Shown here piece after piece: positions 45,801 to 57,108 of a DNA stretch of 64,000 nt (positions within the stretch are counted from its first letter, which is position 1; the number at the start of each line of letters is the position of its first letter). The DNA lies in assembly GCA_016801845.1 (NCBI GenBank), contig CM028907.1, positions 22,632,598 through 22,696,597 of the forward strand. Direction: 5' to 3'. This stretch comes from Polydactylus sextarius (taxonomy: Eukaryota; Chordata; Actinopteri; Polynemidae). The notes below the pieces were generated by a model that was given only the letters and a program-made list of their open reading frames with translations, was not told the origin of the DNA and made no database searches. The position numbers and the translations under genes are program-made.

Positions 45801-48800
45801 ATTCAGCTTATTTGCTGTTTTTCTAAGGGTTTCTGTAACTTTGGTATCTCTCGCTTGAAACTAGATTGATTGTGAAGGTGTGCGGAGGCAGCTAATCTCT
45901 AAAAAAAAGAAGAAAAGTACTACTTTTTGCCACCACAGAGTTGTCTTAATTAGATGGTGTAGTTTACTGACTTGCTAAACGCTGGCCACTGCTGATTTTG
46001 CTTCACATTTTGGGAATCACCTGGTTTTTATCCAAGGTTGGAAGGTGTTTGAGACAAGGCTGGGACTTCACTGGGGGTATTGTTAGGCTAGCCGTCGATA
46101 GCCAGTAAATATCCCTTCATGTTAAACCACAATATCTCACAGACACTCAACCTAACCCAGTACCAAAATAGATAGACTGGGAAGAAAACAGAAAGTGGAC
46201 TCTGGCTCTGGAGGACCAGCAGGACACGTTGTGCAGGAGTCTAGTTCTGGCAGAAAATATGAACTCAAACAGGTCTAAAATTACAGCACTATTGACCAGC
46301 AACAGTGGGTAGAAAGAGACTGAAATTCAATATATAATTTTGTGTGAAGAATGATTTTCAGAGACGGAAACTTAATAAATCAGAGTATCACGGACTTCTT
46401 TCTATGAAGTCTATTATCAGACATTTGTTCAGGTAAACCAGACAACATTCATGTTCTTACCCATGGTGCATTGTAATAAGTGAGTGCTAGATCAATAGAT
46501 AGTTCTGAGATAACTGACTGTTGCCTAACTAATCAAGTAATGTTGCACTTAACTAGCTCACTAAACTAAGACAATGATCATCTATCTACATCTATCTACT
46601 TACATGAGTGCTATAGCATGTCAATATTAGCATTTGGTTCAAAACACAGCTACACACTAGGAAAGATTAACCAGGAAAAATTAAAATTTAATGCATCTCA
46701 CCTTCACGTCCAGTCCATCTCCTCGCCCAAATGTCCCTGGGCAGCCATGTTTGCCCATGTGACAATGAGGACATTTAAGGGCTCTGTTCCCTCATCTCTA
46801 GGGAACGCCTGTCTGACATGCTCCCCAGCTCGACTCAGGATATCTGGGCTACTGTCTTGCCTAAAGAAGACTCTCCCCCGTCCGTCACTGTTGTCCAGGT
46901 CTCCCAGCAGAGCAGCAATCATTTTGAAATCAGCGGGTGTTTTCCCCAGGTATTCCTTCTCAGGCGGGGGGGCCACGGCAGCCACAAATCCATTAGTGTT
47001 AATCTGCAGGAGGAAGATGAGGTTTATTTATTAATGAAGGAATGAGACACAGAAAACTGCAGGATAATAACTTAGTATCTTATTTCCAAGAGACACTTTC
47101 TTCACTTTTATTTAAACTTCAACTCAAGGATGAAAGTCCAGTTCACTAATGTCTGTTTCCTGTTTGCACTCTTTTTCTTCTAAAGTCCAGACAGGAAGTT
47201 GTAATTCTTTTCTTACAAAGCTACTTCTGTTTCTCTGTCTCAACTAATCTGAAACTGTCTCAACTAACTGAATTGTTATTTAATTCAAATGGAGTTGGAA
47301 GGGAATATTTTTATTTTACAGGTCAGTGACTGCTGACCAGCTAACCCCAGACTACGCTTCCTAATCTTGGTTTGCAGGTGGCGATAGTGGTTCTGGCTCT
47401 GCTCAGGTGGAGATCTGTGCTGCTCCACCTGGACTGTTACTATATCTGGGATGCCAATGCACAGAATTACTTTTATTCACAGTAAAACATTTAATATATC
47501 ATGATTCTAATTGAGAATGTTTTTGAGTTTTTTTATACCATTTTTTCTGCTCTATGAGCAACTTAAAAAGCTTGTTACAATTATGCATGTTGCAGTGACA
47601 CTACAAATATCCTATTCTGTCTGGTTTAACTGCTAAAACATGGTGTTTAGCAGATAATGAATGTTTTATCTTGGTGTGAAACTATAGTGTTCATCAATAA
47701 ATGACACAGCGGCTCAAGTATTGTGGCTCATTTGGCTAAGTGAAGAGGAAGTAATAATGGAAAATAAGTGTGCAGTGGATTTTCGTTTTTGGCATTGATG
47801 AACTTCTGTAGGTTTTAGAGATTACTGCGGGGCCTGTGGAGGGGCAGCTGGCTGTGACTGTGAAGGAACAAAGAGAAAGGGTTGTAGATATGATTTGATA
47901 GTTTGTTTTAAAGATGTTTTTGAATGGGGAGTGACTGAAAGTCAGCTGGTGTCTTCACACACAGAGTACAGAGGCGTCTCAGATTAAAAATTGCAGTAAA
48001 ATGTTTAGGGACTCTCCTACAGCTCGACCTTCCTCTGCAGCTCTGTTCGCCTTGCCGGCCCACAGGAATTCTGCACAATAACTTCCCCATTCACTCAGAA
48101 GAATGGGATCTCTTTAAACTCATTAACTCAAATCCGCCTTAAACCGAGCACAGCCAAATGCACACTGTTACTGTCAGGAGCCCAGATTTCACAGCACTAC
48201 AGCTGTGACCATGAAACATAACCAAAATCTAGCTTCACTGTCTGATAGCAGGGAGAACAGATTAGACAAAACAGGTTCAGTTTCTGTCTCAGTAACAACT
48301 CAGAGTTTTATCTCTTAAAACTTAATAACACAGTTGTGATTAACATGCAACTCCAGCAAGGTTATAATGAAAAAACAACAAAAAGTAGAACTAAACCTAA
48401 AATTATTAAGGTTAAATTATTCACCTTAATTAAATAATTATGGTGTTTATCTTGATCACAGTATTATTTCACTGATTAACCATCTGTATTCTCTTCAACT
48501 TTAGCTCAAAATCCTGAATTGATCCAGCTTACAATCATGTGCAACAAACTGTCATATGCGAGAACCTTTGCTTTAAAAACCATTAACTGATTATCACAGC
48601 TTTATTACATTATCAGCTGCAGTTTATAAAACAGTCAGAGGGCGTTCTGTTGTTGCTGTGGTCATCAGCTTTAATGGAGCGAAGCCCTCTGGCCTCAGGC
48701 AGGTCTCATTAATGTGAAAGGCTGAATGAGACTCAGACACAGAGGTTTGTTTTTGACCAGATTCAAGCCGACACCCACAACTGCTGCTGTCATCTCATCA

Positions 48801-51800
48801 CAAAACCACAAAGAGACATAACATCTGATGAGGTGATAAAACTGGCCTCCAGCTGATGAGGTACAGGTTCAAGTTCCGCAGCTAAAAAAAAAAACTGAGA
48901 AGAAAAATACCATGAAGCCACCAGGATTCTTCCTCTGGAAACCTGAGATCTGACACTGGCCCACACAGCAACCCAGTTAAAAAGGACAGAGCAAATGACT
49001 AATTAATCATTTGATTTGAACTGTGAAATGTAAAAAATAGTGAAAATATTGTCTGGATATTCAACTGGATGGACAGGACAGACCATCTGTGACCTTGGCA
49101 TCACAACACAACAATCACCTTGTTGAATTGTGTTGAACACAAAGGAAGCCACAGATCTGAAGTCCAGTCCCTCAGAGCTGCTAACACTGATGCAAGTTAC
49201 TGAACAGCCCACGATGCCATGTTATGTTAATCAGCCTCCCCACTGCCACTACTGCATATACACCTCATTTATCTGATGACTACAGTGGTCCAGAGCAGCA
49301 CTAACAGTCAAACCTGCCGTGTGATTTGTACCTGATCTGCACTTTTTAATTTTCTAGAGTTCAAAGAAGACAACAGAGGCTTCAGTCTGTTCAAACTGTT
49401 CTGTGTTTGTGAAAATGACACTGCTAGAGAGGTGCTAATGGCTCTAAAATGGCTGCTGGTTAATGATACCTGCTGCACAGGGCAGAGCGACATTTTCCCA
49501 GAATGCCTTTTAATGTTCATCTCAGGCGGCTAAGTAGAGGTGAACTTAACCTGAGCTGTGGAGGTTTCACTGAGATTTACAAGTGACATATTGTGATTCC
49601 AATTTTGTCATTGAACACACACAACACCACACCACCACATGGCACACAATGAAATTTGACCTCTGCTTTTAACCCATCACACATGTGAGCGGGGGCAGCA
49701 TGTGTGGTTAAGCTACTTTGTTCAAGGGTACCTCAGTGGGACCTTGGCAGTTGGTGGATTCGTGCTCAATGCATCAGCAGCTCTCCAGATGTAAACTGTA
49801 TATGTTGACTGGTCCATCTTATTTCACAATGTACATCCTGCTGTCAGAGAGATCACACAGCTGCTCTGTGAGTTCATTGTCTCTTCTGAAATGTAAAAGA
49901 GAAAGTATCAGAAGTATTTTTTTTACCTTTTGCTTTTAAAAAAAGATTTTTGTGGTTTGGACATGGACACAATTTAACAGTTTCCTCTGTGTTTTTTTCT
50001 TCCAATAAACTCTTAACAGTATCATCAGTGACTGCAGTAATTGTTTTCAAACCCCCTCCATCTCCCCTAGTGCAGCACAGTGTCGCCGTCCCGATAGACT
50101 CAACAATTGACTTGAAAAAGACAGAAGGATCTCACGTCTAAACAAGAAGAAACAAACCAGCAGCACAATCAGTTCAAAGGTCAAAGCCTGAGAACAGATG
50201 AAAGACATTTGTGATGATGCTGCAAGATGGTGGAGGTGAGGAAAGAGGAGCCTAAATAGAAAGAGGAATCCCATCTCGCTTGAGTGCTTCTGTAAAAGGC
50301 GGCAGTGTCCTCCCCCCACGGCCCCCGCACCCTTCCCATCATGCCTCATGCCTGTGGGTGAAAGGCCAAGGTCTACCAGCAGTTATCTAACTTAAGAGGC
50401 GGCAAAAAACATTCCCACAGCTTTTGTTGGGGACAGAGGACAATGATGAGCTCAGGTAGGAGAACAAACTCAACAGACTAGACTAGGTCCAAACCAGATC
50501 TAAAGACATAGCTGAAACAAATCCTTTTAATGTAAATGTCACTAAATACATATGTTTTACAATACATTATAATACATTGATTATCATATACATGCTGGTG
50601 GAAGTCGTTTGCACCAAATAACAAAACTCATTTATGTTCTTTTTAAAAGAGCTTTTCATCTCCTGTTTTAAACATTTGTGTCCAGACAGCAGACGAAATA
50701 TGAAAACATTTCAAGAATTTCCAAGAAAATAGTGGTTTCTCATACTGCCGAGTCAGTTGTAGAATTGCACTGGATCTCATGGTTCAAACTTTTTAATTAA
50801 AATGAAGCTACATCAACAACTTCTCTGACCTGTTGTTAGAGTGTTTGGTCGGCAAGTTAAAAGTTGGGCGTTCAAATATAAAAGTTGCATTTTCTTCAGC
50901 AGATTTTGTCTAAGGTTGGTTAAAATATGTGCTGCATTTGGATGGAAGCTGCCTAGTAATGTTGCACTTGAGTCGTAACATGTAATGATACGTGTGATGA
51001 TTGAGGAGCAGCAGCAGTGAAATCATACGTCCTACTCAGTGGAAACCTGCCAGGAAGTCTCTGACATAACGCATGGCCGACCCCTGAGATCATCATTATC
51101 AGTGTGAGAACGGCAGAGGGAGGAAACGCTGCGAGCTCTGCCATCTGGTTTTGGAGGACAGATGTCTCGCATCTATACATTCCAGATGTGCCAACTCCTC
51201 GGGGACACGGACGCTTCCTGTCGGGGATCGAGCGTACGACTGGGTGTCAGCGAGAACTGGAACTGAGCCAGAAGATTCAACTTTAGAATTGACTCTCTGC
51301 AGTTTTCAACCCTCGAGTCACTTTGAATGTAAAACAAAACAAAAACATTGTCACTGCAGGGCTGATAATTACTGAGCAGGCACAGACCAACAGGACATCA
51401 TGGGGGGTAGGGGGTAGTTAGAGACACTTTGAATGGGGGTGGGTACTTCATAGACTACAGACTCTGAGTAACCAATTAGAGCTTCACACTGCAGGAAAAT
51501 CCAGCAGAGGAAGCTGAGAGACGCTGACAGCTGTCGCTCTGATGCTTTACTCTGAAAATCTCCAGAAGAAGAATAAGAGGAAATAAAAACAAGACTGAAT
51601 GAGGTAAGTAGAAGTATCAGCAAAGTAAAATTAGATGAAGAGATAAATAAGAAATAAAAAGGCAGGGAATTTGATAACAGTTCTCCTGGCAGAAATGACT
51701 GAAATATTTCAGTCTTGATCTCAGGTAAAAAGATTTATAAATGTGTTTCCTCCACTGACAGAGCAGTATAATCACTAGGTCCTCTCGTGGCCCCCAGGAG

Positions 51801-54800
51801 GCTGAAATGTGCATAACACCCAAACCCACAAAGTAAAACACAACAGAGTAAAAACAGACACAAAACTTTACTTTGACTCGACCCGACCAAAAATGTACAG
51901 AAAATTACTAGGTGGTACGTAACAGTTTTAACGGCATGTTGGATGAGTTACCCTGACCATCAACAAGGCAAAATATGTAAACACTTATACTCGCAACTCT
52001 GTCCATTATCAGGTCTCTGATCCAGGGTCAGGTATCAGTGGCATAAGGTAGTTCAGATGTCTCTCTGCCTAGAGACCCTTTCCAGCATCTCCTGAAGAAT
52101 CCTGAGGATTTCCCAGACCAGATGAAATGTATCATCTCAATGTGATGACTGGTTGTTGTTGTTATAACTGTATTCAGCCTAAATTGTATTTTCATATCAT
52201 AAATTAACCCAAAATTAGTTTGTATTACATCAACACTTAAAATTTCAAGTATCGGATGTACATATTTAACAAATCAACTGAAGAGCCCAACATCTCTGCT
52301 TGTGGGATAAAACCAACAGGAGAGAAGACATCCATAAACTTCCTGTCCTGCATGTGAACACAGCCTGAGGGGGGACACTCTGTTTAAACCAATTTATCCT
52401 CCAACAACAGAAGTGAATTACGTCTGTTCAAAATTAAACAAGTTTGGGTCCTCAACGTCTGAAATAATGTGATGAAACACAGAGGCCACCTGAGTGAGAC
52501 GCTCACTTAAGTCCCTCATCAAACTTCCTATAGTGATACAGAGACCTGTGTGGTCTGAACCATGTTGTTTTAACAAGGTGGTGGTGGGGTGGGGGTGGGA
52601 GGGCAAATGGAGAAGTGACTGAGACAGGGAAGAGAAAACACTCAGGGATGAATGAAGGTGTTTTGGTGATATTCCAAAACTCTAGTGTGCTGAGAGCTAC
52701 ATACTGACAATAAACAGCAAGTTCCACAAATGATTCTACATCACACAGAGTTGGTCCCTGTGAGAGAAATGAATGTTTTACTTCATCATTCACGTCACTC
52801 AAACATTGGCGTGAAACTGAGAAACACTCTTCATCTTTTCCCAAACGTTCCCTGGCTCTTGTCTCCATAATCTTTACTTAATTAAAAGTTAGAACTTGTC
52901 TTACAGCAGAAACACGTTACAAACACCTCACTGACATATCCTCAACTTTTTATTCAGGATCTTGAATGTTTCAGCAAAAAGTTGCTTATTTCTAGAGTCT
53001 GACTGAACATGAAGCAGAAGAAGATGCACATGATGCTTTAAATAACAGCGTCATCATGGTTTGTACAGCAGGGGTAGAAAACTCTTCTAATATACACTGT
53101 ATACGTATGTGAACAAAATAGATAAATAAATAAAACACAGAACATAAACAATATGATACGCTCAAAAACCCCAAAATGCATCGTGTCTCTGTACAATAAG
53201 CCGGTGGGAACCTGATACCAGCCTGTGGTTAACTCTCCTCCAGTCATCGCTGTTGTTGCTGCAGCTAGTTCTGTGATACCATCAGTGTAAACAGTTTTAG
53301 TCACTAAAATGCAAAATGTTGTACCTTGATATTCATTCATGACAAATACAAGAATCATTATCATATTTTAAGTGTTTAAATGCAGAAGTTTGAATGCTTA
53401 GTTTGAAAAGTGATTTAAGTGAGTAACAGTGAGGGGCAGCAACGTGACCAACTGCTGCTACGCTACTGAAAGTAAAGGTCTATGTTTGTAATAAAAGTAT
53501 AAAATTCACCTTTTCGCCACAACATCTTTAATGATCTCATTCTGTCGAAAAACCAGAAAAGCTGAACAACTAGTGAAGAAAATAAAAACACGTCCAACTG
53601 AATTTTAAAAAACAGGAAATGACTGTTGAAGCACATAATACTCAGTGTAGACGCTCCAATCAGGATTAGGCGTGTCACATGACCTGAGGAATGTGTGTGT
53701 GAATGTGTGTGTGAGTAAGTGATAAAAGGCTTTTCTCTATGTTAATTTTTAATTGACTCACATTCCAGCCTCTTTAACAGGAGAAGTCTAACACCTTAGT
53801 CTGAATAAACACACACACACACACAAGTGAGAAATCAGGACAAGTGAGAAATCAGCAGCACTGATGTGGAGTAAATTGAAGTAAACACTTTAACAGAGGA
53901 CTCTTGTTTAGTAAACTACTCTGTAATGACCCAACCTTATCAGCTGTCAACACACACACAGACAGACAGACAGACAGACACAATTAAGATAGAAAAGAAA
54001 GAAAACAAAAAGAAAGAAAGAAAACACTGAAGCAGCAGTTACAGAAAAAGATGATAATTCTGGTTCTGATCAAAAAAGAAGTGAAAGTAAAGTAGTGGAA
54101 GTGCAGGTTTATATATCAACAGTGAAAACAGTTGCAGCAAAATGTGTTGTAGAGTTTTAACGAGATGGACAATGACATCTTTGTCGTTATTGAAAATCTA
54201 GTATGTTCAAGAGTTTAAGTTTGAGCACTGAAAGGAGTTGAAGTGCATTAAAATAGATTGAATAATAAAAAGACCTTTTCACTATTTTCTGACAATTTAT
54301 AGACAAATAAATAATGAAGTGGGTAATCTTAAGTTGAAGTTGAAGCATCGGTTGAAACGAAAGTCGAGTCATGGAAGTGAGTGGAGGTTTAAGTCAGATT
54401 GAATAGAAAACTACACCATGTGTCGACAAACAAACAGAGAACTTAAAGATCACGTCGATGAAGCAGATCACAAACTGATCGATCATTTACAGAAACATCC
54501 CACAGGAGTTGAGGTGCCAGTCCATCAATAAACACAATGAAACCGAACCTGCAGTTAACACTTCATTTCATGTCATTTCGTTTGCAGCTTCGCAGACGCG
54601 ATGAGTTGAGTTAAAGTTTTAATTTGTTGAAAGAGCTGAGGAGGTTTTTTGTTGTGAAACTATTTCCTTTTTTCGGCAGAGTATAGTGAAGGTAAAGATG
54701 ATACAATCATGAATTAGGACCAGATGTCGTAAAGAGACGCAAATTCATTTATTTTAGTTGTTAAAAATATAAGTAAGAATGATGTATGTTTTTAGACAAT

Positions 54801-55460
54801 CAGGGAGGGGCCAGCTATAAGACCCCACCCTCAACACCACAGTTGCTCAGAGGTGAAGAGACCTGAAGTGATGAGGATGATGAAGACCAGAGAGAAAACC
54901 TGATCTCATCAACACAGTGACTGAAAGTAAAGACTCAACCAACCAATCACATCAATAAATATATAAAAACGGTGAAAAGCAGGATATTTAAATTTCACCC
55001 AAATTACTTAAACTTCAGGGAGATTTAAGGGTTAAAAATAAGATTTTGATTTTTTTTCTCGTCGAAGCTGAAGTAACTTTTAAATCTCAATTTAAAATTC
55101 AAACTTTAAAAGTGGAATGATAAAAAAATCCGCGTTAGACAAATTGAGTAATCTAGATTGAAAAGGTTTACAGCCGAACTCGAGTTTTAACTCCCCAATG
55201 AAAAACCCTCATGACCCGGGTCCACACCGGACCGCTGGACTCACATGAACTCGGTCCAAAGTGTCTTTGAAGTAGAACAGGGTTCCGTTGAGGCGCAGCT
55301 CGGCGGACGAGTCGGACCCGGGCTCCAGCTCCAGGTCTCCTGCTTCTTCTCCGAACTGGAACAGCTCGTCCACCTCCAGAGCCAGGACCCTGGGGCTCAG
55401 CAGGCACGACCACCAGACCCACACCCAGACCTGGACCCAGCTACGGGACCCGGGATTCAT
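30832..55460 (-). CDS. nid1: Nidogen-1 (entactin)
   Basis: Twenty minus-strand coding exons: 55460-55245, 47003-46708, 45622-45395, 45266-44533, 44386-44246, 43444-43193, 43103-42903, 42816-42583, 41391-41254, 40869-40741, 40072-39929, 38844-38716, 36098-35853, 35763-35588, 34260-34134, 33585-33414, 33322-33165, 33063-32940, 32632-32520 and 30950-30832. They total about 1358 residues (human 1247). Nidogen bridges laminin and collagen IV in basement membranes. In order: signal peptide (cleavage after about VLA, residue 28), NIDO domain (exons 2-4), Pro/Tyr linker (exon 4, expanded), EGF, G2 beta-barrel (exons 6-8), four EGF modules (9-12, calcium-binding DIDEC and DVDEC), thyroglobulin type-1 (CWCV, exon 13), YWTD propeller (15-19), and a last EGF. 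The exon 2/3 junction is uncertain (see findings). The frame is open upstream of the ATG, but only this Met gives a signal peptide. Confidence 0.95.
34850..35515 (+). mobile_element. LINE 3' end in nid1 intron 14 (antisense to nid1)
   Basis: The plus-strand frame 34852-35127 encodes the end of a non-LTR reverse transcriptase protein (FKIFHGLAPPLLTEFI, FSYQAAHTWSTIP, IKRWLLVSQ, then stop). About 390 bp of untranslated tail follows and ends in AATAAACATAAACATAAAC (about 35496-35515). The 5' part is missing, as is normal for LINE insertions. Its end lies 73 bp from nid1 exon 14. Confidence 0.75.
36200..36900. repeat. TAGCATG-rich repeat block in nid1 intron 12
   Basis: AT-rich DNA with many TTAGCAT and ATGCTAA words, such as AGCATGCTAATATTAGCATG near 36229. 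Related blocks lie at 37880-38330 and 40130-40500. Confidence 0.65.
37880..38330. repeat. TAGCATG-rich repeat block, second copy
   Basis: Shares the order AGCATTTCAGCAT, AACATGCTAATGTTA, CTAGATATAATTTAGTTATG, AGTGTAACA, AAATACTT with the block at 36200-36300. It lies in the same nid1 intron. Confidence 0.65.
39031..39092. repeat. Dispersed repeat, copy B of three
   Basis: GTTGGATCTTCAAAACCCAA, then CATATTCTAAGATTCATTGCAACAC. It matches 1928-1990 and 41694-41745. In nid1 intron 11. Confidence 0.5.
40130..40500. repeat. TAGCATG-rich repeat block, third copy
   Basis: In nid1 intron 10. It contains AGCTTTTCAGCATGTCAACA, then TGCTAACATTAGCATGGCTAGGTATG, matching the other two blocks in order. 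Confidence 0.65.
41694..41745. repeat. Dispersed repeat, copy C of three
   Basis: GCTGGATCCTTCACGGCCCA, then ACATATCCCAAGATAAAT, in nid1 intron 8. Same family as copies A and B. Confidence 0.5.
47004..55244 (-). other. nid1 intron 1 (8.2 kb)
   Basis: This is the largest intron in the window. Apart from a SINE body at 49600-49770 and small CA and GACA tracts (about 53810-53825 and 53957-53981), I see no exon, RNA gene or mobile-element protein in it. Long first introns often carry enhancers, but none can be shown from the sequence. Confidence 0.6.
49600..49770 (-). repeat. SINE body, second copy, degenerate
   Basis: The plus strand reads CTCTGCTTTTAACCCATCAC, GAGCGGGGGCAGCATGTG, TTGTTCAAGGGTACCTCAG and GTTGGTGGATTCGTGCTC. 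Each block has its counterpart in the SINE at 5515-5759. The tRNA-like head cannot be followed past about 49770. Confidence 0.6.
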
Positions 55461-55660
55461 CTTTTCCTTTTTTCTTACTTTACACCCTGTGATGCTGCAG
55501 CGCACAGACGCGGTCCAGACCAGCGGTGATTCCCCGGGGAGGAGGCGAGGAGAGCGGCCACAGAAGCAGCGCACAGCGGCGGACTGAGGGAGGAGGAGCG
55601 GGATGAATGGATGGAGGAGCAGCGGGGGGAGGACGAGGAGGAGGAGGAGGCAATGACCGA
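55461..55660 (-). promoter_or_regulatory. Likely nid1 5'UTR and promoter, GC-rich
   Basis: Directly upstream of the nid1 ATG is GC-rich DNA with several CpG sites and a (GGA)n-type run at about 55600-55650. This is the usual setting of a vertebrate CpG promoter. No TATA box is evident and the start site cannot be placed. Confidence 0.45.
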
Positions 55661-57108
55661 CTACTTCCGATTTTCCAAAATAAAACTCCAAACACACCTG
55701 GGTGCACTTCTTAGTAAAAATACTCAGAGTAAAAGTAACTGTAAAAGAAAATAATAGTTTTTTAGTCTCCACCAGGGGGCGGTCCTCTTCGATGGCGTCT
55801 GTCATATATTATGTATTTGAAATAAATGAAAAGTAGACTGTTTTTATTCTTTACTTCACATAAAAGGGAAATGTTGAAATTCACATTCTTAATACAAAAT
55901 ATAACCATCAACAATTCAATGATATTATTATTAATAATAGTTATTTTGTAGTCTTGTACGTTTTTGTATTTTGAGTAGTAGTTTTGATGCCTATAGTTAT
56001 TTTACAGTGTGATATTAATTCTTTTACAGAGGTAAAGAGCTTGTAAGAAAACAATATGTAATGATGTTATTAATAATTATCTACTATTAACGCAGAACAT
56101 GCAGTATTAAAACTTATTACCACGTGTGAAAACACAATTTCAAAATGTCAAACTTCTGTACTTTTTAACAGATGTACAAATACATCATATGGATTTTCCA
56201 GCACAAATTAAAATTGTCAGCAGTTATGAAGATAGGGATAGAATAAAATATATGAATCTGAAATGATAGAAAAAGAATTAAGCTTTACAATACATTGTTC
56301 TTCTTTCAACAAAGTAACAAAGTACTAATACTTCACTACTGTACTTCAGTATGTTCAGGGAGCATCTGTACTTCACACTTTCATTATAGATTACATGTCA
56401 TATTTAAGTACAGTAAATACTAGATACTATAAGACTTTTACATGAGTATCATTCTAGTCGGTGACTTGAACTTCTACCAAAGTCATTTTTTGGTTGAGTA
56501 TCTGTTCTTCTACTCTAGTATCTATAATAAATTCTTACCTACAAAGTGAAAATAAGGAACAAATGATTTATATATGTGGCATTTGTCATACAGGATGAGT
56601 AAATTATCAATACAATCAATGTTACTTTTTATGCTCAAAGCGCGCGCACACACACACGTGCGCTCACACACACACAAATAACAAAAAAACAAAAAACAAT
56701 CCTACAATTAATTTCAATATTTTCAGTAATATAAATGTTTTCAAATTGACTCCAGAATTTAAGAGAAAATGTACAATAAATGTATTAAAGACTCTAAAAT
56801 CTCTATATCACACACGCACGCACACACACACACACACACACAAACACACACAAAACTACATTTATCATTGTTTACCTGAAGTGACGTCCCTCAGAAAATA
56901 AACCAGACACATATTCAATTTGATGCTTCTGAACTGCGTCACACCACTGCTGGTGTAGATTGAACCATTTACTGGAATGAATCTAATGAATTATCTTCAG
57001 AGGCTAATGTGGCATTGACACTCTTGGTGTTAATTTGGGGTGAGTCGTGGCTGAATGTTGTTTGTGGTAGAAATGAAATCGCCTGCCATGAGCAGCTGTT
57101 TGTATTGT
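55661..57108. other. Intergenic between nid1 and the Ig gene
   Basis: AT-rich with no gene recognised. It holds mixed CA/CG simple tracts at 56640-56677 and 56810-56850, and a degenerate repeat at 56330-56525. The poly(A) site of the Ig gene should lie in the right part, but no single signal stands out. Confidence 0.5.
56330..56525. repeat. Fish interspersed repeat (TACTTCACTACTGTACTTCAG type)
   Basis: Text such as TTAAGTACAGTAAATACTAGATA, then TTGGTTGAGTATCTGTTCTTCTACTCTAGTAT matches 62580-62705. Related text occurs at 62160-62260 and 55715-55745. Confidence 0.55.

Noticed and set aside
46618..47034. 138-codon plus-strand open frame
   Set aside because: It is antisense to nid1 exon 2 and has no recognisable domain.
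52503..53364. Open frames of 108-121 codons in nid1 intron 1
   Set aside because: There is no family resemblance, and the sequence is low in complexity and intronic.
55461..55805. In-frame upstream extension of the nid1 N-terminus
   Set aside because: The frame is open, but it would bury the signal peptide inside a longer protein, and this part is GC-rich 5'UTR or promoter DNA.
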